From Aeromicrobium duanguangcaii (GTDB lineage: Bacteria > Actinomycetota > Actinomycetes > Propionibacteriales > Nocardioidaceae), in assembly GCF_024508295.1 (NCBI RefSeq), contig NZ_CP101990.1, positions 2,294,001-2,358,000 of the forward strand: DNA of 64,000 nt. The letters run 5' to 3'. Shown in pieces: positions 8,590 to 17,504 of the stretch; position 1 is the first letter of the stretch; each line of letters begins with the position of its first letter. The notes beneath the pieces are model-generated. The model had not been told where the DNA came from. It was given only the letters and a program-made list of their open reading frames with translations, and ran no database searches. Position numbers and translations under genes: made by a program.

Positions 8590-10575
8590 GTGACTGTCTC
8601 GACGTCCTCCGCGACCACCACAGCCCCCCAGCAGCCGGAAGCCCCAAGGCGCAGCGCCGCGCTCATCGTGGCGACCCTGTCGCTGTGCGGCATCGTCGTC
8701 TCGTTGCAGCAGACGCTCCTGCTGCCGCTGCTGCCGATGCTCCCCGAACTCCTGGGCGCCTCGGCGGACAGCACCTCGTGGCTCGTGACCGCGACCCTCC
8801 TGACGGGCGCCATCGCCACCCCGACCGTGACGCGCCTGGCCGACATGTACGGCAAGCGCCGGATGATGGTCCTGACCTTGGCGATCTCGGTCCTCGGATC
8901 GATCCTCGGTGCCTTCAGCGAGGACCTGGTGCTGCTGATCGTCGCTCGGGCACTGCAGGGCGTCGGCATGGCGGTCGTCCCGGTCGGCATCGCGATCATG
9001 CGTGACGAGCTGCCGCGTGAACGCATCCCGCTCGGTGTGGCGCTCATGAGTGCCACGCTCGCGATCGGCGCCGGCGTGGGACTCCCCCTGTCCGGCCTCA
9101 TCTCCGAGCACCTGGACTGGCACGCGATCTTCTGGGCGACCGGTGCGGTCGGGATCGTCCTGCTCATCGCGGCCATGGTGGTCCTGCCCGAGTCCCCCGT
9201 CCGCACCCGAGGCAGCTTCGACTTCCGCGGAGCCCTGCTCCTGTCGGCCGCCCTCACCGCCCTCATGCTGGCGCTCTCCAAGGGCTCGCACTGGGGCTGG
9301 AGCTCGCCGACGACGCTGGGTCTGGTCGCCGGCGGCGGCGTGCTGCTCGCGATCTGGGTCCCGGTCGAGCTCCGGACGCCGAGCCCCCTGGTCGACCTGC
9401 GCGTCTCCTCCCGACGTTCTGTCGTCCTGGTGAACTCCGCCTCCGTGCTCGTCGGGTTCGCGATGTTCGCCAACATGCTGCTCACGACCCAGCTGCTGCA
9501 GATGCCCGAGGCCAGTGGCTACGGGCTGGGGCTCGGGATCCTCGAGACCGGTTGGTGGATGGTCCCCAACGCGGCTGCCTTCGGCCTCATGGCACCCGTC
9601 TCGGCCTGGCTGACGCGACGCTTCGGGCCGCAGGTGACGGCGTTGTCGGGCGCGCTCCTCATGGGTGTCACCTATGTGGCACGCGTGTTCCTCAGCGACG
9701 ACCTCGCCCAGGTCGTGATCGGATCGGTCGCCGTCGGCGTGGGCACCGCGATGGTCTACGGCGCGTTGCCGACGATGATCATGCGCGCCGTGCCGGTCAC
9801 CGAGACGGCTTCGGCCAACGGACTCAACGTGCTGTTGAGGTCGATCGGCACCACGAGCGCCAGCGCCATCGTCGCCGCGGTCACCTCCGCGTCCGTCGTG
9901 ACGATCGCCGGCGAGGAGGCGACGAGCGAAGGCGCCATCAGCCTGCTGTTCTGGCTCGCCGCGGCTGCGGCGCTGGTCGGCGCGGCCGTCCTCTTCCCGA
10001 CCCTGGGGATGCAGGACTTCGCACCCGAGGCGGATCGTTCCGGGACGGCGACCTCCAGCCGTCCCAACTGCGTGGTGCGCGGCAAGGTCGTCGACGCGAA
10101 CGCCCGCCCCGTGCGCAACGCCGTCGTGACCGTCCTGACCATGGAGGGTGCTGCCGTCGACTGGGGCCATGCCGATTCGGAAGGGCAGGTCGCGGTGGCC
10201 GTGCCCGGCCACGGTGACTACTTCATCGTGACGTCCGCCGATGGCTGGCAGCCGCGCTCGCGCATCGTCACCGTCGACGTGGAGGCCGGACTGCCGCCCC
10301 TGGTGCTGCGCGATCGACTCACCCTCGACGGCACGATCACCGACTCGGACGGCGTCCCGATCGAGGGGGTGCTCGTGATCCTGACCCATCACGCGGGCGA
10401 GGTCGTGACCTCGACCCGCACCGACCACGAGGGGCGGTACGCGGTGCCACGGCCGCCGAACGGGCGCTACGTGCTCAGCGCCATCTGCGACACCGGAGCG
10501 ACCGGCGCTCGGCCGGTCACGGTCTGGGAGGCCAACCGCACCGCGGACCTCACGTTGGGGACTCCCCTCGCATGA
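8590..10575 (+). CDS. DHA2-type MFS exporter fused to two carboxypeptidase-regulatory/CnaB-like domains
   Basis: The first ~480 residues form a 14-helix drug:H+ antiporter-like MFS protein, with the loop motif LADMYGKRRMM after helix 2 and GVGLPLSGLISEHLDW after helix 5. The remaining ~170 residues are two tandem Ig-like units of the carboxypeptidase regulatory/CnaB type: CVVRGKVVDANARPVRNA onward and LDGTITDSDGVPIEGVLV onward, each with a DxxG turn (DSEGQ, DHEGRY). Such units are mostly found on secreted proteins, so this exporter carries a beta-sandwich tail of unknown use. GTG 8590 is preferred because the operator palindrome lies just upstream; a longer form from TTG 8542 would include the operator. 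The last four bases overlap the TetR start (ATGA). Confidence 0.88.
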   Translation: MTVSTSSATTTAPQQPEAPRRSAALIVATLSLCGIVVSLQQTLLLPLLPMLPELLGASADSTSWLVTATLLTGAIATPTVTRLADMYGKRRMMVLTLAISVLGSILGAFSEDLVLLIVARALQGVGMAVVPVGIAIMRDELPRERIPLGVALMSATLAIGAGVGLPLSGLISEHLDWHAIFWATGAVGIVLLIAAMVVLPESPVRTRGSFDFRGALLLSAALTALMLALSKGSHWGWSSPTTLGLVAGGGVLLAIWVPVELRTPSPLVDLRVSSRRSVVLVNSASVLVGFAMFANMLLTTQLLQMPEASGYGLGLGILETGWWMVPNAAAFGLMAPVSAWLTRRFGPQVTALSGALLMGVTYVARVFLSDDLAQVVIGSVAVGVGTAMVYGALPTMIMRAVPVTETASANGLNVLLRSIGTTSASAIVAAVTSASVVTIAGEEATSEGAISLLFWLAAAAALVGAAVLFPTLGMQDFAPEADRSGTATSSRPNCVVRGKVVDANARPVRNAVVTVLTMEGAAVDWGHADSEGQVAVAVPGHGDYFIVTSADGWQPRSRIVTVDVEAGLPPLVLRDRLTLDGTITDSDGVPIEGVLVILTHHAGEVVTSTRTDHEGRYAVPRPPNGRYVLSAICDTGATGARPVTVWEANRTADLTLGTPLA

Positions 10576-11117
10576 CCGCTCCCACGGATCCGGCCGAGCT
10601 GAGGGCCGCGGTGTGGCGCGCGGCGGGCGACCTCTTCGCGCGCAAGGGCTTCGGCGAGGTGACGATCCGCGAGATCGCGGCGCTGGCCGGCACCTCTCCC
10701 TCGCTCGTCATGAAGGTGGCCGGCAGCAAGGAGCAGCTGTTCCACCGCACGGCGGCTATCGCCGCACCGGAGCTGCCGGACGTTCCCGTCTCCGCACTCG
10801 GGACGGCGCTCGTCGCCGAACTGGTCGACCGCCAGCGGCGTGGAGATCTGGAGCACCTCGGCCGGGCCATCATGCTGCGCGTGAACGCCCCCGATCCCCA
10901 GTCCGTGCGGACGCAGTTCCTGCACGGCTACGTCACGCCGCTCTCGGAGGTTCTCGACGGCCCTCGACCGGAGCTGCGTGCCGAGCTCGCCGTCGCGGCC
11001 CTGATGGGCTTGGCGACGACCCTGCGGTTCTTCGAGTCGCCCGTCCTGCTCGCCGAGCTCGACGCCGTCGAGGCCGTCTACGGTCCGGTCGTCCAACGAC
11101 TTCTCGACGGCTCGTAG
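10572..11117 (+). CDS. TetR/AcrR-family regulator of the MFS exporter operon
   Basis: This 181-aa protein has an N-terminal helix-turn-helix domain (residues ~8-55: RAAGDLFARKGFGEVTIREI, then AALAGTSPSLVMKVAGSKEQLF). The usual recognition-helix YYHF is replaced by LVMKVAG. The C-terminal helical part would bind the inducer, presumably a substrate of the exporter. ATG 10572 overlaps the exporter stop (ATGA), so both proteins are made together. It probably represses its own operon through the 18-bp palindrome at 8551-8568. It ends 10 bp from the convergent oxidoreductase gene. Confidence 0.88.
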   Translation: MTAPTDPAELRAAVWRAAGDLFARKGFGEVTIREIAALAGTSPSLVMKVAGSKEQLFHRTAAIAAPELPDVPVSALGTALVAELVDRQRRGDLEHLGRAIMLRVNAPDPQSVRTQFLHGYVTPLSEVLDGPRPELRAELAVAALMGLATTLRFFESPVLLAELDAVEAVYGPVVQRLLDGS

Positions 11118-11127
11118 CCCTCCGTCG

Positions 11128-12825
11128 TCAGGCGTTGGCCCTCGGCCGCCGGCGCGCGGCACGGCGGATGACCGAGCCGGGCTTCGACGCCAGCAGCGGG
11201 TCCCAGTCCTCGGTGATCTCGGTCAGCTTCGCCTCGTCGACGAAGACCGCGCCGTCCTTGACCTCCTGCTCGAGGTCGCGGCCCAGGATCACGCCCGCCG
11301 TCTTCATGCCGCCCCAGATCGTGGCGTTGATGCCGAACATGAACTCGGTGCTGGCACCGCCCAGGAACAGGCCCGGGATGTGGGTCGTGACCTTCGGCCG
11401 GAACGGGCCGAGGTTCTTGAGCAGCGGCGCGATGCCGTAGCAGGAGCCGTCCGACGTCAGGGTGAAGCGCTCCTGCGTCATCGGGGTGGACGCCTCGCAG
11501 AACACCATCCGCTCGCGCAGGTCGGGGATCATCAGCGAAGCCGTGTCCAGCACCCGCTCGGTGAGCTCGTCCTTGAGCCGGCGGTACTCCTCGTCGCGCC
11601 CGTACTCGGCGCCGTCCATGGGATCGGCGTCGACGTTCCAGAACGCGTGCTCCTTGGGCGCCCAGCTGACCAGCTCGAGCGTCGAGTAGCCCGGAGGCGC
11701 CGAGTGCGTGCCCTCCGGATCCTTCGCGGTCGGGCAGCTGATGCCGACGGGCATCTGCTCGGGACAGCGGCCCGCCTCGACCTCGCGGTAGTAGCCGTCG
11801 ACGTCGTTGTTCGGCCACACCCACGCCAGCGGCGGGGTGTCACGCTCGCGCAGGTCGACGTCGAGCGCGACGTAGACCGCGAACATCGGCTGCGTCATCT
11901 CCAGGTTCGCCAGGCGCTTGCGGAGCTTGCGCGTCAGGTGCTCGTCACCGACGAGCTCGGTCCACGTCAGCTTGTAGTCGCCGGCCGCCACGACGACGTC
12001 CGAGCGGAACTCCTCGCCACCGCGCAGGCGGACTCCGACGGCTCGGCCGTTCTCGATGAGGATGCGCTCGACGCGCGACCTGGTGCGGACCGTCCCGCCG
12101 TACGACTGGATCACGTCGGTCAGGTGCGCACCGATCACCTGTCCGCCGCCGCGCGGGTAGTAGGCGCCGGCCTGGAGGTAGTGGTGCAGCAGGCCGCCGT
12201 GCATCACCGCGGGCGTGCGGTACGGCGGCCACGTGTAGTCGCCGTTCTCCGCGAGGATCACTGCCTGCGCATCAGCGCTGAGCCCACACGCGTCCATGAG
12301 CTTGGTGATGGGGCGCAGTCCCCAGCGCAGCAGCATCCACGGCTTCAGCCGCGGCTCCTCCCCCGCCGAGATGATCCGCAGGATTCGCACGCACCGGCGC
12401 AGCCCCTTCTCCTCGCCGGGGAACGCCGCGATCAGCCGCTCGAGGTACGTGTCCCACCCCGTCGGCGTGTGGAACGTCGTGCCCGGAACCATGATCCGGC
12501 AGTGGCCCTCGGGATTCTGGCGCAGCCACGTGATGCGCTCGGTCAGCGACAGGCCGGACAACGCCGTCTGCATCCGACCGCCGGGACCGCACTCCCCCAC
12601 GTAGTGGGTACCGACGTCGAACTCGAACTTGTTGCCGGCGCGACGGAAGACCTGTGTGCTGCCTCCGACGACCTGGTTCGCCTCCAGCACCAGCACCCTC
12701 TGGTCGTTCGCCGCGAGGTACGCCGCGGTGGTCAGGCCGCCGGGACCCGCACCCACGACGATCGCGTCCCAGGTCTCGGGACCGGCCCCGGAGGTCGCGG
12801 TCGAGGGCGTGGCGGTCTGCGTCAT
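11128..12825 (-). CDS. FAD-dependent oxidoreductase of the phytoene desaturase (CrtI)/retinol saturase type
   Basis: This 565-aa flavoprotein has the dinucleotide-binding motif VVGAGPGGLTTAAYLA (~residues 22-37) followed by the acidic LEAN and GGSTQVF. The C-terminal FAD-closing block FLGGASTEFMFGINATIWGG resembles CrtI-type carotenoid desaturases and the retinol saturase branch. No carotenoid synthase or other isoprenoid gene is nearby, so a polyene desaturation role is unproven; lipid or steroid substrates are possible. ATG 12825 lies 24 bp downstream (minus strand) of a perfect 17-bp palindrome, and a TetR gene follows 52 bp upstream, suggesting repression by that protein. Confidence 0.82.
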   Translation of the reverse strand: MTQTATPSTATSGAGPETWDAIVVGAGPGGLTTAAYLAANDQRVLVLEANQVVGGSTQVFRRAGNKFEFDVGTHYVGECGPGGRMQTALSGLSLTERITWLRQNPEGHCRIMVPGTTFHTPTGWDTYLERLIAAFPGEEKGLRRCVRILRIISAGEEPRLKPWMLLRWGLRPITKLMDACGLSADAQAVILAENGDYTWPPYRTPAVMHGGLLHHYLQAGAYYPRGGGQVIGAHLTDVIQSYGGTVRTRSRVERILIENGRAVGVRLRGGEEFRSDVVVAAGDYKLTWTELVGDEHLTRKLRKRLANLEMTQPMFAVYVALDVDLRERDTPPLAWVWPNNDVDGYYREVEAGRCPEQMPVGISCPTAKDPEGTHSAPPGYSTLELVSWAPKEHAFWNVDADPMDGAEYGRDEEYRRLKDELTERVLDTASLMIPDLRERMVFCEASTPMTQERFTLTSDGSCYGIAPLLKNLGPFRPKVTTHIPGLFLGGASTEFMFGINATIWGGMKTAGVILGRDLEQEVKDGAVFVDEAKLTEITEDWDPLLASKPGSVIRRAARRRPRANA

Positions 12826-12849
12826 GGGTGAATCGCTTTCAACGGTGAT

Positions 12850-12866
12850 CTGGAGTCGGACTCCAG
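12850..12866. promoter_or_regulatory. 17-bp palindromic operator in front of the CrtI-like gene
   Basis: CTGGAGT-CGG-ACTCCAG is a perfect inverted repeat with 7-bp arms and 3-bp centre. It lies between the stop of the TetR gene (12878) and the start of the CrtI-like oxidoreductase (12825), where that gene's promoter must be. It is typical in form for a TetR operator, and the adjacent TetR is the first candidate. Confidence 0.6.
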
Positions 12867-12877
12867 TTAACCACGCC

Positions 12878-13522
12878 TCAGGGGTCCGACGGCTCCACGA
12901 TGAGGCCCTCGAGCAGAACGAGTCCGGCCTCGATCACGGCGGTCTCGACGCGGTCGGGCGGCAGTACCAACGCGTCGCGGCGCAACGCCAGAGCCGCGAC
13001 CCCGTTCCACGCGCCGAACAGGAAGAAGGACATCAGCTCGGGATCGACACGCCGGATCGCCCCGGTGTCGACCGCCTCGCGGATGCTCTGCTCGAACTCG
13101 CGTCGGAGCTCACCGAACCGCTCGACCACCTCGGTCTCGATGGGCGTCGTGGGACCGCGCTCCCCCGAGGCGGTCAGGTACTTCACGACCACCGGGTGGT
13201 CCAGCAGCAGCCGCAGGTACGCCACGCCCACCCCGGCGAACCGTTCGAGCGGGGACGTGTCGGCCGCGTACGCCGCCCGCAGGGCGTCGGTCGCGACGCC
13301 CAGGACCCGTTCGGTGACGGCTGCCAACAGCCCGTCCTTGGTTCCGAAGTGCACGTAGACCGAGGCCGCCGAGACCCCCGCCTGCGCGGCGACGTCCTCG
13401 ATCCGGATCTCCTCGGGCGCGCGCTGCGAGACCAGCAGCTCGGCCGCGTCGAGCAGCGTGGCTCGCGTGCGCTCCCTGCGGCGCAATCCGCGGGCGGCGG
13501 CGGACTGCTCGGGCTCGCTCAC
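12878..13522 (-). CDS. TetR/AcrR-family regulator
   Basis: From GTG 13522 the protein has 214 residues. The N-terminal DNA-binding domain reads RERTRATLLDAAELLVSQRA followed by IRIEDVAAQAGVSAASVYVHFGTKDGLLAAV, a canonical TetR helix-turn-helix. A TAGGGT -10 box lies 7 nt before GTG 13522, suggesting an own leaderless transcript. An alternative start, GTG 13549, would overlap the stop of the TauE gene by 4 nt and place it in the sulfur operon. Its target is either the CrtI-like gene (palindrome at 12850-12866) or the sulfur operon upstream. The adjacent palindrome favours the first. Confidence 0.87.
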   Translation of the reverse strand: MSEPEQSAAARGLRRRERTRATLLDAAELLVSQRAPEEIRIEDVAAQAGVSAASVYVHFGTKDGLLAAVTERVLGVATDALRAAYAADTSPLERFAGVGVAYLRLLLDHPVVVKYLTASGERGPTTPIETEVVERFGELRREFEQSIREAVDTGAIRRVDPELMSFFLFGAWNGVAALALRRDALVLPPDRVETAVIEAGLVLLEGLIVEPSDP

Positions 13523-13545
13523 GGCCTCCACCCTAGGGCGCGCCG

Positions 13546-14319
13546 TCACCCGAGCGATTGCGCCACGTACAGCGCACCCAGCGTCACGGCGAACAGTCCG
13601 AGCAGCGTCCGCAGCAACCGCTCGGGGAGACGAGGTTGGAGCCAGGCTCCGACCCAGCCGCCGACCAGTCCCCCGAGACCGGTGGCGATGCCGAGTGACC
13701 AGTCCGGCGAGACCGGCCCCGTCGCCTCCATGGAGACGACGGCGTACGTGGCCACCCCGGCCAAGGACGTCACCCAGGTCGAGAGCAGGGCCGCGGGCGC
13801 GACCCTGGCCATCGACATCCCGGCGCCGACCAGGATCGGGCCGAGCACCGAGCCGCCACCAATCCCGTAGACCCCGCCCACGATCCCGACCATGAACGCG
13901 AGCCCGACGACGGTGCGCGCCCGGACGCGCCGGTCGATCGACCCGGGCGCGGGTCTCCTCAGGATGAACAGACCGACGGGGACCAGCACGGCCGCTGCCA
14001 AGAGCCGGAACACGTCGGGGTCGGGCGCCACGTGCACCCGCACGAGCGCTCCGAGCACCACCCCGGGGACCGACCCCGACAGCAACTGCAACGTCAGGGG
14101 CCGGTCGAACTGCCCCCGCCGCCGGAAGCGCACCAACGCGCCCGGGCCCGAGACGACGTTGTACAGCAGGTTCGTCGGGGTGACCCGCGGGCTCGGCACG
14201 TGCAGTACCGAGAGCTGGAACGGCAGCAGGAACACCGCTCCGGACACCCCGACCGGCGTCGTGAGCGCAGCGAGCACGACACCGGCCAGGAGTCCTGTCA
14301 GGTCGCGCTGCCAGTCCAC
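13546..14319 (-). CDS. TauE/SafE-family sulfite/sulfonate exporter-like membrane protein
   Basis: The 257-aa protein is almost wholly membrane helices (about eight). It shows two homologous halves marked by GVLVALTTPVG-like and VGIVGGVYGIGGGSVLGP segments, the latter being the glycine-rich signature of TauE/SafE. Members export sulfite, sulfoacetate or related anions. At the end of an operon for sulfonate uptake and desulfonation, expelling released sulfite is a sensible role (inference). GTG 14319 is chosen because GGGGA lies four bases upstream and the frame before it runs into the preceding gene. The gap to the aldo/keto reductase gene is 10 bp. Confidence 0.82.
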   Translation of the reverse strand: MDWQRDLTGLLAGVVLAALTTPVGVSGAVFLLPFQLSVLHVPSPRVTPTNLLYNVVSGPGALVRFRRRGQFDRPLTLQLLSGSVPGVVLGALVRVHVAPDPDVFRLLAAAVLVPVGLFILRRPAPGSIDRRVRARTVVGLAFMVGIVGGVYGIGGGSVLGPILVGAGMSMARVAPAALLSTWVTSLAGVATYAVVSMEATGPVSPDWSLGIATGLGGLVGGWVGAWLQPRLPERLLRTLLGLFAVTLGALYVAQSLG

Positions 14320-14329
14320 CGATCCCCGC

Positions 14330-15376
14330 TCAACGCCGTCGCAGTGCCGCCTCGACCAGGGCCGGGGGCGCGTAGCCGCGATCGGCCTCGTTGAGCGTCG
14401 TGCCGGGCGGGACGATCTCGTCGATCCGGTCGAGGACATCCGGCGTCAGCAGCACCTTCTCGACGCCGAGCTGGGAGTCCAGCTGCTCGAGCGTGCGGGG
14501 GCCGATGATGGCCGACGACACCGCAGGGTGCGAGAGCACGAAGCCCAGGGCGAGATGGATCAGGGACAGGCCGGCCTCGTCGGCGAGCTCCTGCAACTGG
14601 TGCACCGCCTCGAGCTTGACCCGGTTCTCCGGCGAGCTCGGATCGTGCCGCGCCGGCTGGCGACGCAACCGACTGGAGGTGACCTGCGGCTCCTCACCGC
14701 GGCGGTAGCGACCCGAGAGCCACCCTCCCGCCAGCGGGCTCCACGGCAGCACGCCGAGGCCGTACTTCTGCGCCGTCGGCAGGATGTCGCGCTCGACCTC
14801 GCGGGCGAGGATCGAGTACGGCGGCTGCTCGCTGACGGGGCGCTCGCGCTGACGCCGCTCGGCGACCCACTGGGCCTCGACGACCTGCGACGGCAGGAAC
14901 GTCGACGTGCCGATGTAGCGGATCTTGCCCTGCCGGACCAGATCCGTCAGGGCACCGAGCGTCTCGTCGATGTCGACCTCCGGACGCGGCCGGTGAACCT
15001 GGTAGAGGTCGATGTGGTCCGTCTGCAGTCGGCGCAGCGAGTTCTCGACCTCGCGGATGATCCAGCGCCGCGAGTTGCCCGCCTGGTTGGGGTCGTCGTC
15101 GTGCATCGACCCGTGGAACTTGGTCGCGAGGAAGACGTCATCGCGGCTGCCGGCGCGGGCCTGCAGCGCCTTGCCGACGATCTCCTCGGACTCGCCCCGG
15201 GCGTAGACGTCGGCCGTGTCGATGACGTTGATCCCGGCGTCGAGGGCGCGGTGGATGATCGCGATCGACTCGTCGTGATCCGGGTTGCCCCAGGCGCCGA
15301 ACATCATCGCGCCGAGGGTGAGCGGGCTGACCCGCACTCCCGTGCGGCCGAACGGTCGGTAGTGGTCGAAGCTCAT
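14330..15376 (-). CDS. aldo/keto reductase
   Basis: This 348-aa NADPH-dependent reductase of the AKR fold starts MSFDHYRPFGRTGVRVSPLT. It contains the barrel motif with the catalytic Asp/Tyr (NVIDTADVYARGESEEIVG), the active-site Lys strand (DDVFLATKF) and the cofactor segment SHPAVSSAIIGPRTLEQLD. ATG 15376 overlaps the stop of the upstream monooxygenase gene (ATGA). In the sulfur operon it could reduce aldehydes set free when monooxygenases cleave C-S bonds of sulfonates. That job is inferred from position; AKRs are otherwise broad. Confidence 0.87.
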   Translation of the reverse strand: MSFDHYRPFGRTGVRVSPLTLGAMMFGAWGNPDHDESIAIIHRALDAGINVIDTADVYARGESEEIVGKALQARAGSRDDVFLATKFHGSMHDDDPNQAGNSRRWIIREVENSLRRLQTDHIDLYQVHRPRPEVDIDETLGALTDLVRQGKIRYIGTSTFLPSQVVEAQWVAERRQRERPVSEQPPYSILAREVERDILPTAQKYGLGVLPWSPLAGGWLSGRYRRGEEPQVTSSRLRRQPARHDPSSPENRVKLEAVHQLQELADEAGLSLIHLALGFVLSHPAVSSAIIGPRTLEQLDSQLGVEKVLLTPDVLDRIDEIVPPGTTLNEADRGYAPPALVEAALRRR

Positions 15377-16725
15377 GCTGTCTCCTTCGTGAGGGTTGCT
15401 GCGGGCCGGGATGCGTACTGGCTGGCGGGGCGTTCGAGGCCGAGGTGGTCGCGCAACGTGCTGCCCTCGTACTCCGTGCGGAACAGGCCGCGTACGCGCA
15501 GGATCGGCACGACCTCCTCGATGAACACGTCGATGCCGCCCGGCAGCCACGGCGGCATCACGTTGAAGCCGTCGGCGGCGCCCTGCTCGGCCCACTGCTG
15601 GATCGTGTCGGCGACCTGGTCGGGCGTGCCCGTGACCACACGGTGACCCCGCGCGCCGGCCAGTCGGTGGCAGAGCTGGCGCAGGGTCGGCTGCTCACGC
15701 TCGACGATGTCCAGCACGAGCTGGAAGCGGCTGCCCTCGCTGCGCTCGACGTCCGCGTCGATAACCTCGCGCGGGAAGGGCCCGTCGAGGTCGTACGCCG
15801 AGAGGTCGACGCCGGTGAGGCGCTCCAGCTGCGCCAGCGAGTACTCCGGCTGCGTCAGGTCGTTGAACTGCTCATGCAGCTCCTCGGCCTCACGCGCGGT
15901 CGAGCTGATGAACGGACTGATCCCGGGTAGCACCTTGAGGCCCTGCGGATCGCGGCCCCCAGCCCGCGCCCGGGACTTGATGTCGGCATAGAACTCCTGC
16001 GCCGATTCCAGCGTCTGGTGCGCCGTGAAGATCGCCTCGGCCCACCGTGCGGCGAAGGCACGTCCGTCCTCGGACGACCCGGCCTGCACGTAGACCGGCC
16101 GGCCCTGCGGCGACCGGGGCGCGTTGAGCGGACCGGCGACGCGGAAGTGCTTGCCCACATGGTCGACGCGGTGGATCTTGTCGGTGTCGGCGAACAGCCC
16201 GCTGGCCCGGTCGGCGACGACCGCGTCGTCCTCCCAGCTGTCCCAGAGCTTGGTGATCACCTCGACGTACTCCTCGGCCCTCTCGTAGCGGTCGCGGTGG
16301 ACCGGATGCGCGTCGAGGCCGAAGTTGAGCGCCGCGTTGGCCGCCCCCGTCGTGACGATGTTCCACCCGGCCCGACCCTTGCTGAGGTGGTCGAGTGCCG
16401 CGAACTGGCGCGCCAGGTTGTACGGCTCGGTGTACGTCGTCGACGCCGTGCCGATCACACCGATGCGCTCGGTGGCCGCCACGATCGCGGTCATCACGGT
16501 GATCGGCTCGAGCCGGAACCGCGCGGCGTACCGGATGTTCTCGGCCAGCGAGGGACCGTCGGCGAAGAAGACCGCGTCGAACTTCGCGGCCTCGGCCTTC
16601 TGCGCGAGCTCCTGGTAGTAGCCGATGTCCAGGATCCGATCGGTGTCGCTGTCGGGGTGACGCCACGCGGCCTCGTGGTGACCGTCGGGGTAGATGAACA
16701 GGTTGAGGTGGAGTTGGCGAGTCAT
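15373..16725 (-). CDS. NtaA/SnaA/DszA-family FMN-dependent monooxygenase
   Basis: The 450-aa protein belongs to the bacterial luciferase-like monooxygenases, specifically the NtaA/SnaA/DszA/SoxA branch: HLNLFIYPDGHHEAAWRHP start, FDAVFFADGPSL, TYTEPYNLARQFAALDHLSKGRAGWNIVTT and ERYERAEEYVEV-type motifs. Relatives oxidise nitrilotriacetate, dibenzothiophene sulfone and other xenobiotics using FMNH2 from a separate reductase, which is not encoded here. Sitting between a sulfonate ABC importer and an aldo/keto reductase, it is likely a second C-S bond-cleaving enzyme beside the SsuD-like protein. Both ends overlap neighbours by 4 nt (ATGA), indicating coupling. Confidence 0.87.
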   Translation of the reverse strand: MTRQLHLNLFIYPDGHHEAAWRHPDSDTDRILDIGYYQELAQKAEAAKFDAVFFADGPSLAENIRYAARFRLEPITVMTAIVAATERIGVIGTASTTYTEPYNLARQFAALDHLSKGRAGWNIVTTGAANAALNFGLDAHPVHRDRYERAEEYVEVITKLWDSWEDDAVVADRASGLFADTDKIHRVDHVGKHFRVAGPLNAPRSPQGRPVYVQAGSSEDGRAFAARWAEAIFTAHQTLESAQEFYADIKSRARAGGRDPQGLKVLPGISPFISSTAREAEELHEQFNDLTQPEYSLAQLERLTGVDLSAYDLDGPFPREVIDADVERSEGSRFQLVLDIVEREQPTLRQLCHRLAGARGHRVVTGTPDQVADTIQQWAEQGAADGFNVMPPWLPGGIDVFIEEVVPILRVRGLFRTEYEGSTLRDHLGLERPASQYASRPAATLTKETA

Positions 16726-17504
16726 GACGCGGTCCTCTCCTTGAGGTGGTCGCGCACGGGTCGGCCGGGCGCGTCGTGGTCGTCCTCGACGCCGAGCTCG
16801 GTGAGCAGCTGGGTGCGCAACCGCGCGAAGGCCGGGTCCGCCTGCGAGCGACGGCCCTCGATGTCGATGCGCGCGTCATGGCGCACGACGCCGTCGTCGA
16901 GCACGATCACCCGGTCGGCCAGGACGATCGCCTCGTCGACGTCGTGGGTGACCAGCAGCACCGCCGGCTGGTGGACCTCGCAGAGCTTGCGCAGCAGCGT
17001 GTGCATCCGGATCCGGGTGAGCGCGTCCAGGGCGCCGAAAGGCTCGTCGGCCAGCAGCAGCTGCGGGTCACGGACCAGCGACCGAGCCAGCGAGGCGCGC
17101 TGCTGCTCGCCGCCGGACAGCTCGTGGGGCCACGCCCGCTCGCGGCCGGCGAGGCCGACCTCGGCCAGCGCCTCCGAGCCGCGGCGGGCCGCGTCGTCGG
17201 CCCGCAGGCCGAGGGTGACGTTGCCGAGGAGCCGCTTCCACGGCAGCAGCCGCGAGTCCTGGAAGACGACCGAGACCTTCTCGGGCACCTCGATCCGGCC
17301 GGTGCCGGCGACTCCGCGGTCCAGGCCCGCGAGGGCCCGCAACAGCGTGCTCTTGCCCGAGCCACTGCGACCCAGCAGGGCCACGAACTCGCCCGGGGCG
17401 ATCTCGAGGTCGAGGCCGTTGAGCACACCGCCGGCCTCGTTGAAGCTGCGATGCAGACCGTGGACCCGGACGGCCGGGGTCAACTGGCGAGCGTACGGCG
17501 CCAT
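16722..17504 (-). CDS. ssuB: ABC transporter ATP-binding protein (SsuB/TauB type)
   Basis: The 260-aa ATPase of a nitrate/sulfonate-type importer has Walker A GRSGSGKST, Q-loop VFQDSRLLPW, signature LSGGEQQRASLARSL and Walker B LLLADEPFGALD with the H-loop THDVDEA. The LLPW after the Q-loop is characteristic of the SsuB/TauB/NrtD group. ATG 17504 has GGAAGG seven bases upstream and lies inside the end of the permease gene (25-nt overlap). It energises uptake of an organosulfur compound together with the two genes upstream. The symbol follows the family; the substrate is inferred. Confidence 0.87.
   Translation of the reverse strand: MAPYARQLTPAVRVHGLHRSFNEAGGVLNGLDLEIAPGEFVALLGRSGSGKSTLLRALAGLDRGVAGTGRIEVPEKVSVVFQDSRLLPWKRLLGNVTLGLRADDAARRGSEALAEVGLAGRERAWPHELSGGEQQRASLARSLVRDPQLLLADEPFGALDALTRIRMHTLLRKLCEVHQPAVLLVTHDVDEAIVLADRVIVLDDGVVRHDARIDIEGRRSQADPAFARLRTQLLTELGVEDDHDAPGRPVRDHLKERTAS

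Noticed and set aside
8386..10428. 680-codon minus-strand frame opposite the MFS fusion gene
   Set aside because: No recognisable motif; rich in His, Asp, Arg and Gly, typical of antisense in this genome.
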